DNA from: Gammaproteobacteria bacterium
GTDB lineage: Bacteria > Pseudomonadota > Gammaproteobacteria > GRL18
Direction of reading: 5' to 3'
DNA length: 29,712 nt
NCBI GenBank assembly: GCA_027076245.1
Contig: JALTKC010000587.1
Span: 1-29,712 of the forward strand
The notes beneath the pieces were generated by a model that did no database searches, was not told the origin of the DNA, and worked only from the letters and a program-made list of their open reading frames with translations. This document shows positions 14,729 to 22,457 of this stretch, in pieces (positions within the stretch are counted from its first letter, which is position 1; every line of letters starts with the position of its first letter). Made by a program: the position numbers and the translations under genes.

Positions 14729-15679
14729 TTAATGCATATTATGGAACCAGGGTGGTGGTTGGTTAAACCACTCAGGCACAGGAATTTCAGGGAACTGAGG
14801 TGGTGCGTTGCTCATATCCAGAGCCTGTAGCAGACGCTGCTTCCTGGTATCTTCCATTTCTTTCTGGTTCATGATCTGTTTGCGGATTTCATCCTGATTG
14901 CCTTCAAAGACAAACTCTTTCTTATTACCGTCACCATCTTCATACTTTACTGCTGCACGGATTTTATCATTACCGGTCGATTCAATTTCAATGGATTCAA
15001 AATGAGATTCTGACCAGCTTGTGGACTGATTAGCCGAAGCGGGCGGCATACCCCGGTTTACAGGTGCATTGTGCTGCATAGGCTGATGAAAACCCTGCTG
15101 GAAAAACGGATCATTTAACCAGGAAGGGGGCGGCAGTAAACCCATTGAGCCGGGTTGTCCAAACGGCTGCCGGAACATTGGGTGTGGCCCAAAAGGCGGC
15201 CGGGGATGTTTTTGCGTGCCATGATGTGCGCGTTGCTGAGCAGGTGCCGCCTTTAATACTATCTCCTTACTGGCGGGTTTACCCTGATGAATAATATCCA
15301 GTTTAACCTTTGTATCAGGTGCAGTGCCTCTAACCAGAGCGGTCAACTGTTTCTGCGAATAAATTTCCTGATCATTAAACGCGGTAATCACATCGTATTC
15401 CTGCAAGCCTGCAGCCTGAGCCGGTGAATCGGGTGATACCTTGCGGATAATAACTCCCTGATTATCTTTTAATAAAGGGGCAATATGTCTGGCCAGGCTC
15501 ATGGGAATATCTTCTATCCAGACACCCAGCCAGGATGATGTATTCTGTGTCTGTACTGAAAGTGACTGAGAGTGTGTCGCAGAATTTTGCTGGTCAGCGG
15601 CCTTAATATCACTGAAAGCACTCTGACTGGAAATAATGCCCAATGATAAAATAAGGCTGCTTATGATGGATTTTTTCAT
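14729..15679 (-). CDS. Periplasmic PDZ-domain protein without a protease domain
   Basis: 316 residues. A signal peptide ends near AFS-D (21-24). A single PDZ domain lies at about 48-143 (WLGVWIEDI, then GVIIRKVSPDSPAQAAGLQEYDVI). Residues 145-225 are rich in Pro, His, Gln, Met and Phe and look disordered. A charged segment (about 228-290) with FVFEGNQDEIRKQI follows, then a Pro/Trp-rich tail. No trypsin-like or other protease domain is present, so it is not DegP. It may be an adaptor that presents clients to a protease or chaperone, or a His/Met-rich metal-binding protein. Neither role is proven. An AAGGAG ribosome site precedes the ATG. I do not know a named homologue. Confidence 0.75.
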   Translation of the reverse strand: MKKSIISSLILSLGIISSQSAFSDIKAADQQNSATHSQSLSVQTQNTSSWLGVWIEDIPMSLARHIAPLLKDNQGVIIRKVSPDSPAQAAGLQEYDVITAFNDQEIYSQKQLTALVRGTAPDTKVKLDIIHQGKPASKEIVLKAAPAQQRAHHGTQKHPRPPFGPHPMFRQPFGQPGSMGLLPPPSWLNDPFFQQGFHQPMQHNAPVNRGMPPASANQSTSWSESHFESIEIESTGNDKIRAAVKYEDGDGNKKEFVFEGNQDEIRKQIMNQKEMEDTRKQRLLQALDMSNAPPQFPEIPVPEWFNQPPPWFHNMH

Positions 15680-15807
15680 AAACTGACTCCTTATTTAAGC
15701 TTAATAAAACAAACAAAATTTAGAAAGAGTTTAAAAAGAGTTTGTATTTCTATATTTGTATTTAAGACAGAATTTCAATAAAAAAATTCAATTTGTTTGG
15801 GTTAATA

Positions 15808-16497
15808 TTAACGGCGTAACAAAATGGTCAGCCAGCGGCCGACATTGAGTAAGCTGGCCAGTGCTGCCGCTACATAAGTGAGAGCGGCAGCTAATAATAC
15901 CTGGCGTACAGGGATCAGATCGCGTCTGGTAATATAACGTCCAGCCTCAAGTACCGGCAGTGCCTTATTAAAACTGGCATCAAATTCCACCGGCAGGCTG
16001 ATAAGGTGGACTAAAACAACAGCTCCCATGGTTAACAGCCCAATAAGAGCAATAAAAAAGCCCAGTGCCGGAGAGTGAGACAGTGCGCCTAAAAGCGGGG
16101 CTGTCATAATTATGCCGCTGCCCAGCTTTTCAAAGCGCTGGGCATTTTTTACCATAACGCCTCTGAGTTTCAGTAATTGATCCTGTTTGTGATCCTGAAT
16201 GGCATGGCCCACTTCATGGGCGGCAATTGCAATGGCAGTCAGGGATTTGCCATTAAAATACTGTGGACTGAGCCGGACAGTTTTAGTTTGAGGATCGTAG
16301 TGATCACCCTGTTCAGTGGTTTCCAGGCTGACCGGCAGTTGATACTGGTCTATCAGGTGCTGTGCCAGTTCACCGCCGGTGCCCGGCAGGGCATTAATGG
16401 TCCGGTTGTATTTCTGCATAATGTGTTTAACCCACCACTGGGGAAGAAACATCAGCAACAGAAAGATCGCAAGAAGAATAATATATGGCATAATCAT
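15808..16497 (-). CDS. YugP-like membrane zinc metallopeptidase
   Basis: 229 residues. The N-terminal membrane anchor is at about 4-21. The zinc site HEVGH (94-98) sits in AIAAHEVGHAIQDH, and two hydrophobic segments follow at about 127-165. LPVEFDAS after them is strongly conserved in the YugP/Zn_peptidase_2 family, and a last membrane segment lies near 205-222. Length matches the family. The active site would face the membrane or cytoplasm side; substrates are unknown. It lies 128 bases upstream of the PDZ gene on the same strand, so the two could share a transcript, but the PDZ gene also has its own ribosome site and AT-rich leader. Confidence 0.85.
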   Translation of the reverse strand: MIMPYIILLAIFLLLMFLPQWWVKHIMQKYNRTINALPGTGGELAQHLIDQYQLPVSLETTEQGDHYDPQTKTVRLSPQYFNGKSLTAIAIAAHEVGHAIQDHKQDQLLKLRGVMVKNAQRFEKLGSGIIMTAPLLGALSHSPALGFFIALIGLLTMGAVVLVHLISLPVEFDASFNKALPVLEAGRYITRRDLIPVRQVLLAAALTYVAAALASLLNVGRWLTILLRR

Positions 16498-16768
16498 TTT
16501 ATTTTATCAGGTCAGAAGTCGTTTATGGGTAAAACAGCCGTTTTTTGATTTTAAGGATGACATTAAGAAGCGACATAAATCAATAACAGGGTATCTCATA
16601 GGGTGTTGCAACTTGAAATAGTTGCTCAAGTTAGTTTATTATGATGTGCTTTTTTAAAATTTTGGGAAAAATAATCATTCTTACCGGTTAATGCGCTGTT
16701 ACCAGTTGTAAACGTAAGGTAATAAGAAAGACAGCAGCAGAACGGGTTGTTGAGGAGAAGAAAATTTA

Positions 16769-18733
16769 ATGAAAAACGGGATTATGGCAGAAAAAAAGAA
16801 AATAATTGCCGGGATTGTATTTCTCGGACTCGCGTTATATATGGCCAGTGTTGTACCATCGGTGGAAATGGCCTGGGTTATGGGGCTGTTGGTCCTGACC
16901 ATTTACCTGTTTGCTTTTGAGGTAGTGGATGTTGATGTGACCGCTATTTCCATTATGGTGCTGTTGGGATTGTCCACCCTGTTTGCGCCGGTTATGGGCT
17001 TAAAAGAAGGTCTGGTATCAACAGACCTGATTTTTCAGGGCTTTTCCAGTAATGCGGTGATGTCCATTATCGCGGTTATGATTATTGGTGCCGGACTGGA
17101 TAAAACCGGCATTATGTCTAAAGTCGCGGCTTTTATTCTTAATGCTGGCGGCACTTCAGAAAAGCGCATTATCCCGATTGTATCCAGTACGGTGGGTATT
17201 ATTTCTTCCTTTATGCAGAATGTGGGTGCGGCGGCATTGTTTATCCCCGTAGTCAGTAGAATTTCTGCTCGTTCTGGCCTGCCCATGTCCCGTTTGTTAA
17301 TGCCCATGGGCTTCTGTGCTATTCTGGGCGGTACCGTTACCATGGTGGGGTCTTCGCCACTGATTTTATTGAATGATCTGATTTTAACCTCGAATCATGC
17401 TTTACCTGAAGCGCAACAGATGCAGACCTGGGGACTGTTTTCAGTGACACCGGTGGGACTGGCTCTGGTATTTACCGGCATTATTTATTTTGTGATTGCC
17501 GGCCGTTTTGTTCTGCCCACTGAAAGCAGTAAGGCGGATGCCAGTAAAGCGACCAATACCATGGAATATTTTCAGAATATTTACGGTATCGACTATGCCA
17601 TGTTTGAAATTGTAGTGCCCCCCGGCAGTCCACTGATTGGTCATATCCTGAATGATATTGAGCAGAAAGAACACATCCGTATTATTGCGGCCATTAAGGG
17701 TAACACCAAAGATGTGGCTATTGGACCCAATGGAGTGGCTCGTGACTATACTATTGAAGCCAATACCATATTAGGTGTTCTGGGTTCAGAGAACTATATC
17801 CAGGCCTTTGCCAATAAGTATGATCTGGACATTAAAGATGATCTTGAGTACTTTGCCGAAAGCCTGTCAGCTTCCCGCTCCGGTGTTGCAGAAGTGGTTA
17901 TTCCACCCGGTTCTCAGTTGATTGGTAAATCAGCCCGTGATGTATGGTTAAGAAAAACCTATGGTCTGGCCATGGTAGCTCTGCACCGTGAAGGTGAAAC
18001 CATGAGTGCCGGTGAGGGGATTCGGGATCTGCCGTTTCAGGCTGGTGATACCTTGGTTGTGCATACACTGTGGACCAATCTGGACCGCATTGCCAAAGAC
18101 AAGAACTTTGTTGTGGTTACTACAGAATATCCTCATGAAGAAATCCGTCCCCATAAAGTGGGCTGGGCAGCCCTGTTCTTTGCCATTGCTTTATCTATGG
18201 TCCTGTTTACCGATCTGAAACTGTCGGTGGCCCTGTTAACAGGCGCCATTGGTATGGTTCTGTCTGGTGTATTAAAGATTGATGAAGCCTATGAAGCGGT
18301 ATCCTGGAAGACGGTATTCCTGCTGGCCAGTCTGATCCCTCTGGGGCTGGCAGTGGAAACCTCCGGTACCGCCGGCTGGATTGCTGAACAGACATTAAAA
18401 GTGGTAGGCGATATGCCTGTCTGGGTGATCCAGGCTTCTATCGCTGTTCTGGCAACATTCTTTACCCTGGTCATGTCGAATGTCGGAGCGACAGTACTGC
18501 TGGTGCCACTGGCAGTCAATATTGCTCTGGGTGTAGAAGGTGCCGATCCCGCAGTCTTTGCTCTGACAGTAGCCATAGCCACCTCCAATTCGTTCCTGAT
18601 CCCAACTCACCAGGTTAATGCCCTGATCATGGGCCCTGCGGGTTACCGTGTCCCCGACTTTATGAGAGCCGGCGGCATTATGACCATACTATTCCTGATT
18701 GTAATGATGGTAATGATGAGCCTGGTATTTTAA
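16769..18733 (+). CDS. SLC13/DASS-type anion transporter with two TrkA-C domains
   Basis: 654 residues. Two halves of membrane helices (about 10-250 and 463-654) flank two RCK_C/TrkA-C domains at about 278-350 and 373-455. Each RCK_C copy carries a V(V/I)PPGSxLIG motif. The paired re-entrant signatures MQNVGAAALFIP (149-160) and MSNVGATVLLVP (569-580) mark the two transport halves. Relatives move sulfate, phosphate, tungstate or dicarboxylates, usually with sodium. The substrate here cannot be fixed, although sulfate would suit a sulfur oxidiser (inference). TrkA-C domains bind small ligands and may gate transport. A purine-rich GAGGAG lies 11 bases before the ATG at 16769; ATG 16784 is an alternative. 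Confidence 0.87.
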   Translation: MKNGIMAEKKKIIAGIVFLGLALYMASVVPSVEMAWVMGLLVLTIYLFAFEVVDVDVTAISIMVLLGLSTLFAPVMGLKEGLVSTDLIFQGFSSNAVMSIIAVMIIGAGLDKTGIMSKVAAFILNAGGTSEKRIIPIVSSTVGIISSFMQNVGAAALFIPVVSRISARSGLPMSRLLMPMGFCAILGGTVTMVGSSPLILLNDLILTSNHALPEAQQMQTWGLFSVTPVGLALVFTGIIYFVIAGRFVLPTESSKADASKATNTMEYFQNIYGIDYAMFEIVVPPGSPLIGHILNDIEQKEHIRIIAAIKGNTKDVAIGPNGVARDYTIEANTILGVLGSENYIQAFANKYDLDIKDDLEYFAESLSASRSGVAEVVIPPGSQLIGKSARDVWLRKTYGLAMVALHREGETMSAGEGIRDLPFQAGDTLVVHTLWTNLDRIAKDKNFVVVTTEYPHEEIRPHKVGWAALFFAIALSMVLFTDLKLSVALLTGAIGMVLSGVLKIDEAYEAVSWKTVFLLASLIPLGLAVETSGTAGWIAEQTLKVVGDMPVWVIQASIAVLATFFTLVMSNVGATVLLVPLAVNIALGVEGADPAVFALTVAIATSNSFLIPTHQVNALIMGPAGYRVPDFMRAGGIMTILFLIVMMVMMSLVF

Positions 18734-18750
18734 ACTTTTTAAAAAACCAA

Positions 18751-18779
18751 AAAAATGCGGGCATATTGCCCGCATTTTT
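18751..18779. terminator. Bidirectional terminator between convergent genes
   Basis: AAAAATGCGGGCA (18751-18763) and TGCCCGCATTTTT (18767-18779) form a perfect 13-bp stem around TAT, with A and T runs on both sides, so it can stop both the SLC13 and the adk transcripts. Its core GCGGGCATATTGCCCGC differs at only two positions from the arm of the dispersed repeat at 22414-22440. Confidence 0.85.
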
Positions 18780-18801
18780 AGTAAAAGCACTTATGCTTTT
18801 T

Positions 18802-18822
18802 CTCAACGCTCAACGCTCAACG
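18802..18822. repeat. Three tandem copies of a heptamer
   Basis: CTCAACG occurs three times without a mismatch, ending one base before the adk stop codon on the minus strand. Confidence 0.9.
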
Positions 18823-18823
18823 C

Positions 18824-19504
18824 TTATTTAAGCTCCTTCAAAATAGCCTCAGTCACATCACCAATCGATCCACTACCATCAACCGAAATCACCTTGGTAT
18901 CTCCACCAAGGTTTTTAAAGTAGTTAACCGCCGCCATAGTACCGGTATTTTCGTCATAGTAAATATCATGGCGCTTATCAATGGCTTCATCATCCTGATC
19001 GTCAGCACGGGCAGATAATTTGCCGCCGCAGACGCGACAGACCAGTTCACCGTCTTTTTCTACCGGTTTGATGGCATCAAAAGCAATGTGATTAGGGTGG
19101 TTATTATCGTTTTCGCATAAACGACGACCGGTAATACGCAGCTTGGCTACATCACGAGGCAGAACGATTTCTATAACATAGTCCAGCTTCATGTTTTCGT
19201 CTTGCAGGGCTTTGGCCAGGGTTTCTGCCTGTACCTTGTTGCGTGGGAAACCGTCCAGTAGCCAGCCGTTTTTGCAGTCATCTTCTTTAAGACGATCCAG
19301 AATCATCGGGATAGTAATATCATCGGGCACCAGATCGCCGCGATCAATATATTCCTTGGCTTTTTTACCCAGTTCTGTACCGCCGCCGATGTTCTGGCGG
19401 AAAATGGCACCGGATTCAATATGAGCCATATTAAATTTTTCCTGAATAATGGCACCCTGAGTACCTTTACCACTGCCGTTTGGTCCGAAGATTAATATAT
19501 TCAT
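18824..19504 (-). CDS. adk: Adenylate kinase with a Cys/His metal-binding LID
   Basis: 226 residues. The P-loop GPNGSGKGTQ (7-16), DGFPR (84-88) and GRR (126-128) identify an adenylate kinase, which interconverts 2 ADP with ATP + AMP. The LID holds C130-x5-H136 and C156-x2-C159, then GGKLSARADDQDD. This Cys-x5-His...Cys-x2-Cys set matches the site by which the Desulfovibrio gigas enzyme binds zinc, cobalt or iron; most proteobacterial enzymes have no metal there. The AMP-site segment reads HIESGAIFRQN instead of the usual STGDMLR. AMP turnover by such kinases supports APS-based sulfur metabolism, which would suit a sulfur bacterium. A second adk elsewhere in the genome is possible. AAAGGGA lies upstream of the ATG. 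Confidence 0.9.
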   Translation of the reverse strand: MNILIFGPNGSGKGTQGAIIQEKFNMAHIESGAIFRQNIGGGTELGKKAKEYIDRGDLVPDDITIPMILDRLKEDDCKNGWLLDGFPRNKVQAETLAKALQDENMKLDYVIEIVLPRDVAKLRITGRRLCENDNNHPNHIAFDAIKPVEKDGELVCRVCGGKLSARADDQDDEAIDKRHDIYYDENTGTMAAVNYFKNLGGDTKVISVDGSGSIGDVTEAILKELK

Positions 19505-19685
19505 TTATTTCCCTTTCTGTTAATTAAATTTTTAAATGTCTGTCAAACTATTTCAGTCAGACAATACTAACTATCTGCAAAAATTTCTGCAATAGCTGAT
19601 AATAAGTTGTAATATCAGGAATATGGATTACAGTTACTTACATAACTTATTTATGTCAATATAGCATTCAGTGTTAGTAATAACT

Positions 19686-19699
19686 CTGATCCAGGTCAA
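19686..19699 (+). promoter_or_regulatory. FNR-like half-conserved box before the dehydrogenase gene
   Basis: CTGATCCAGGTCAA matches eight of the ten defined bases of TTGAT-N4-ATCAA. It lies 41 bases before the chosen start, so if used, the leader would be very short, or the site could act as a repressor site. Confidence 0.35.
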
Positions 19700-19739
19700 A
19701 TTAAAATACTGGCTCAATATTAACAGACAGGATAATAAA

Positions 19740-21161
19740 ATGACAAAAGCAAGCAGTGAACCCAGTTTTCGTGACGGTGTTAATTTAATGGTGGATCGGG
19801 CCATCTCTGTAATGGGGCTGGATACCGGAGTAGCCAATGCCATTAAATCCTGTAATGCCGTTATTCAGGTACAGTTTCCGGTAAAAATTCGAGGTAAAAT
19901 TGAGGTGTTTACGGGCTGGCGGGCCACGCACAGTACCCACCGCCTGCCTTCAAAAGGCGGTATCCGTTACGCACCCTATGCCGATCAGGATGAAGTTGAA
20001 GCGCTGGCGGCACTGATGACCTATAAATGCGCCATTGTGAATGTCCCCTTTGGTGGTTCCAAAGGGGCTTTGCTGATTGATCCGAGTCAGTATGAACGGG
20101 AAGAAATGGAAATGATCACTCGGCGTTTTTCACTGGAACTGATCCGTAAAGGCTTTTTAAGTCCGGCTACCAATGTTCCGGCACCGGATGTGGGTACCGG
20201 GCAGAGAGAAATGGCCTGGATTGCAGATACCTATAAGCAGCTGCATCCTGATGATATCAACTATGTGGCCTGTGTTACCGGTAAGCCGGTTCATCATGGC
20301 GGCATACAGGGGCGTGTGGAAGCAACTGGACGGGGAGTGCAGTATGCCATTCAGGAATTTTTCCGGCACCCGGATGATGTCAAAATGGCCAGTATGAGCG
20401 GTTCTCTGGAAGGTAAAACCTGTATAATACAGGGCTTTGGTAATGTCGGCTATCATGCGGCCAAATTTCTGTCTGAAGAGGACGGGGTCAAAATTACCGC
20501 CATTATTAAAAGCCATGGTGCTCTGGTTAATGATGAAGGCATTAATATTGAAGAATTGCGCCAGCATATTGAAGAACACCATGAAATTGAAACCTTTCCC
20601 TGTGCCCAGTTTGTAGAAAACGGTGCGTCTGTGCTGGAAAAAGAGTGTGATATTCTTATCCCCGCGGCACTGGAAAATCAGATCAATCTGGAAAATGCTG
20701 ACCGGATCAAGGCTAAACTGATTGTAGAAGCAGCCAATGGTCCGGTGTCCTTTGGTGCCGATGCCATTTTAAAAAACAAGGGGATAGTGGTTATTCCTGA
20801 TGCTTATGCCAATGCCGGTGGTGTAACGGTATCTTATTTTGAATGGATCCGTAATATCTCCCATATGCGTTTTGGGCGTATGCAGCGCCGTCATGAAGAA
20901 ATGCGCGGTTTGCAGGTCACCAGGATGTTTGAGGAAGTGACCGGCAATTCCGTTTCCAGTCACATCCGGGAAAGTATGACACGCGGTGCCGATGAGCTGG
21001 ATCTGGTACGTTCCGGGCTGGATGATACCATGCGCACAGCCTATCAGGAAATACGCGAAACCATGCTCAGTGATGACAATATTACTGATCTGCGTACCGC
21101 ATCTTATGTGTCTTCTATAAAGAAAATAGCCCGTTCCTATCTTGATGTGGGTATTCTGTAA
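19740..21161 (+). CDS. Glu/Leu/Phe/Val dehydrogenase family, probably glutamate dehydrogenase
   Basis: 473 residues from ATG 19740, chosen because AGGA lies seven bases upstream; an in-frame ATG at 19671 would add 23 residues without family character. The dimerisation and substrate domain has KGGIRYAPY (72-80), K96 in TYKCAIVNVP and the catalytic-lysine motif GGSKGA (105-110). PAPDVGTG (147-154) follows. The Rossmann half starts near 225 with GFGNVG (232-237). The enzyme oxidatively deaminates glutamate to 2-oxoglutarate or runs in reverse to assimilate ammonium; the visible sequence does not settle NAD versus NADP use. It is longer than the roughly 420-residue bacterial form, with a C-terminal extension. 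roxA begins three bases after the stop. Confidence 0.87.
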   Translation: MTKASSEPSFRDGVNLMVDRAISVMGLDTGVANAIKSCNAVIQVQFPVKIRGKIEVFTGWRATHSTHRLPSKGGIRYAPYADQDEVEALAALMTYKCAIVNVPFGGSKGALLIDPSQYEREEMEMITRRFSLELIRKGFLSPATNVPAPDVGTGQREMAWIADTYKQLHPDDINYVACVTGKPVHHGGIQGRVEATGRGVQYAIQEFFRHPDDVKMASMSGSLEGKTCIIQGFGNVGYHAAKFLSEEDGVKITAIIKSHGALVNDEGINIEELRQHIEEHHEIETFPCAQFVENGASVLEKECDILIPAALENQINLENADRIKAKLIVEAANGPVSFGADAILKNKGIVVIPDAYANAGGVTVSYFEWIRNISHMRFGRMQRRHEEMRGLQVTRMFEEVTGNSVSSHIRESMTRGADELDLVRSGLDDTMRTAYQEIRETMLSDDNITDLRTASYVSSIKKIARSYLDVGIL

Positions 21162-21163
21162 GT

Positions 21164-22327
21164 ATGTCAGATGCACCACAGATCCCTCCTCTGGGTGGCA
21201 TGTCAGCAGACACTTTTCTGGCAGAATACTGGCAGAAAAAACCGCTGCTTATTCGCCAGGCTTTTCCTGGTTTTGAATCACCCTTAAGCCCGGATGAACT
21301 GGCGGGACTGGCCTGTGAAGAAGACGTTAATTCCAGAATTATTATTGAACAGGGCGGGGAGCATCCCTGGCAGGCCATTCACGGTCCTGTGGATGAAACG
21401 GTTTTTGCCCGGATGCCGGAAACCCACTGGACGCTGGTGGTCAATGATCTGGAAAAAACCGTTCCGGAACTGGCCTGGCTTACCGACCGTTTCCGCTTTA
21501 TTCCTGAATGGTATCTGGATGATTTAATGAGCAGTTATGCTGCGCCCCAGGGTACGGTAGGTCCGCATTTTGATTTGTATGATGTGTTTATTCTACAGGG
21601 TTCCGGCCGGCGCCGCTGGCAGATCAGTACCCGTCCGGTGGCAGAAGATAATATTATTCCCGATATTGCTATCCGCTTGCAGAAAGAATTTACCGCGGAA
21701 CAGGAATGGGTTCTGGAACCCGGTGATATGATGTATCTGCCTGCCGGAGTATCTCATCATGGTGTATCGCTTGATGAGAGCATGAGCTATTCCATTGGTT
21801 TTAAGGCCACCAGTCATGAAGCACTGGTTAATGATTTTATTGCTCATATAACCAGTGAACTACCGGTGCACAAAACTTACCATTTACCCCCTGGAGGGCT
21901 GACTGGGCAGCCTAATGAAATTACTCCTGCGGCTATTGAAGAAGTACGCAGGATCTTTACACAATACCTGGACCCGCAAGACCCGGAACTGGAACGCTGG
22001 TTCGGCAGTTTTGTCAGTGACTCCAAAGTGGATTACCTGAATGAATGTGAACAGCCGGTAGAAACTCTCCAGGAATTGCTTGAATTAAGTACGGAAAACC
22101 CGCCCTTAATGCGCCATCCCGCCAGTCGATTTGCTTTTATTGATAAGGATGGTGTTTCCTGTCAGCTTTTTGTTGACGGGCAGGACTTTATCGTTTCCAG
22201 AACATTTGCGGTTAAACTCTGTGCTCAGAGAACAGTGGATTTAACAGCACTGATGTCCCTTATGTCGGATAATGAGCAGGCTCTGCTGCTTAATTTATAC
22301 AATGCCGGTAAGCTGTATTTTAGTTAA
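21164..22327 (+). CDS. roxA: Ribosomal protein L16 arginine hydroxylase RoxA (YcfD)
   Basis: 387 residues. A JmjC/cupin core carries the iron-binding triad H135-x-D137 (GPHFDLYD) and H198 in YLPAGVSHHG, as in YcfD (YLPPGFPHEG). FLAEYWQKKPLLIRQAFPG (18-36) is the conserved N-terminal segment. A dimerisation and winged-helix region fills the C-terminal half. The enzyme is a 2-oxoglutarate- and O2-dependent oxygenase that hydroxylates an arginine of ribosomal protein L16. It starts two bases after the stop of the glutamate dehydrogenase-like gene, so it is translationally coupled. That is notable because the neighbour makes or uses 2-oxoglutarate, the RoxA cosubstrate. Length matches the family. 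Confidence 0.9.
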   Translation: MSDAPQIPPLGGMSADTFLAEYWQKKPLLIRQAFPGFESPLSPDELAGLACEEDVNSRIIIEQGGEHPWQAIHGPVDETVFARMPETHWTLVVNDLEKTVPELAWLTDRFRFIPEWYLDDLMSSYAAPQGTVGPHFDLYDVFILQGSGRRRWQISTRPVAEDNIIPDIAIRLQKEFTAEQEWVLEPGDMMYLPAGVSHHGVSLDESMSYSIGFKATSHEALVNDFIAHITSELPVHKTYHLPPGGLTGQPNEITPAAIEEVRRIFTQYLDPQDPELERWFGSFVSDSKVDYLNECEQPVETLQELLELSTENPPLMRHPASRFAFIDKDGVSCQLFVDGQDFIVSRTFAVKLCAQRTVDLTALMSLMSDNEQALLLNLYNAGKLYFS

Positions 22328-22362
22328 AGTATGTCCGTTTATTAATAAAGCATCTAAAACCC

Positions 22363-22440
22363 GGGAGTGCAGGCATCTTGCCCGCATCAGAAATAACGTA
22401 TAAACTGGCTAGTTGACGCGGGCAGGATGCCCGCGCTCCC
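22363..22440. repeat. 27-bp imperfect inverted repeat, nested-hairpin element
   Basis: The arms at 22363-22389 and 22414-22440 match as inverted repeats at 23 of 27 positions, with a 24-base spacer, and all four differences are transitions. Each arm is itself a hairpin around a GGGCA..TGCCC core. The element lies between the convergent roxA and RND genes. The right arm and its AGGAAA flank recur at 14581-14627. Confidence 0.85.
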
Positions 22441-22457
22441 AGGAAATGGCTCTGCTA

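Noticed and set aside
14435..14732. Plus-strand open frames over the IS remnant
   Set aside because: They are antisense to the transposase fragment and repeats, and show no family resemblance.
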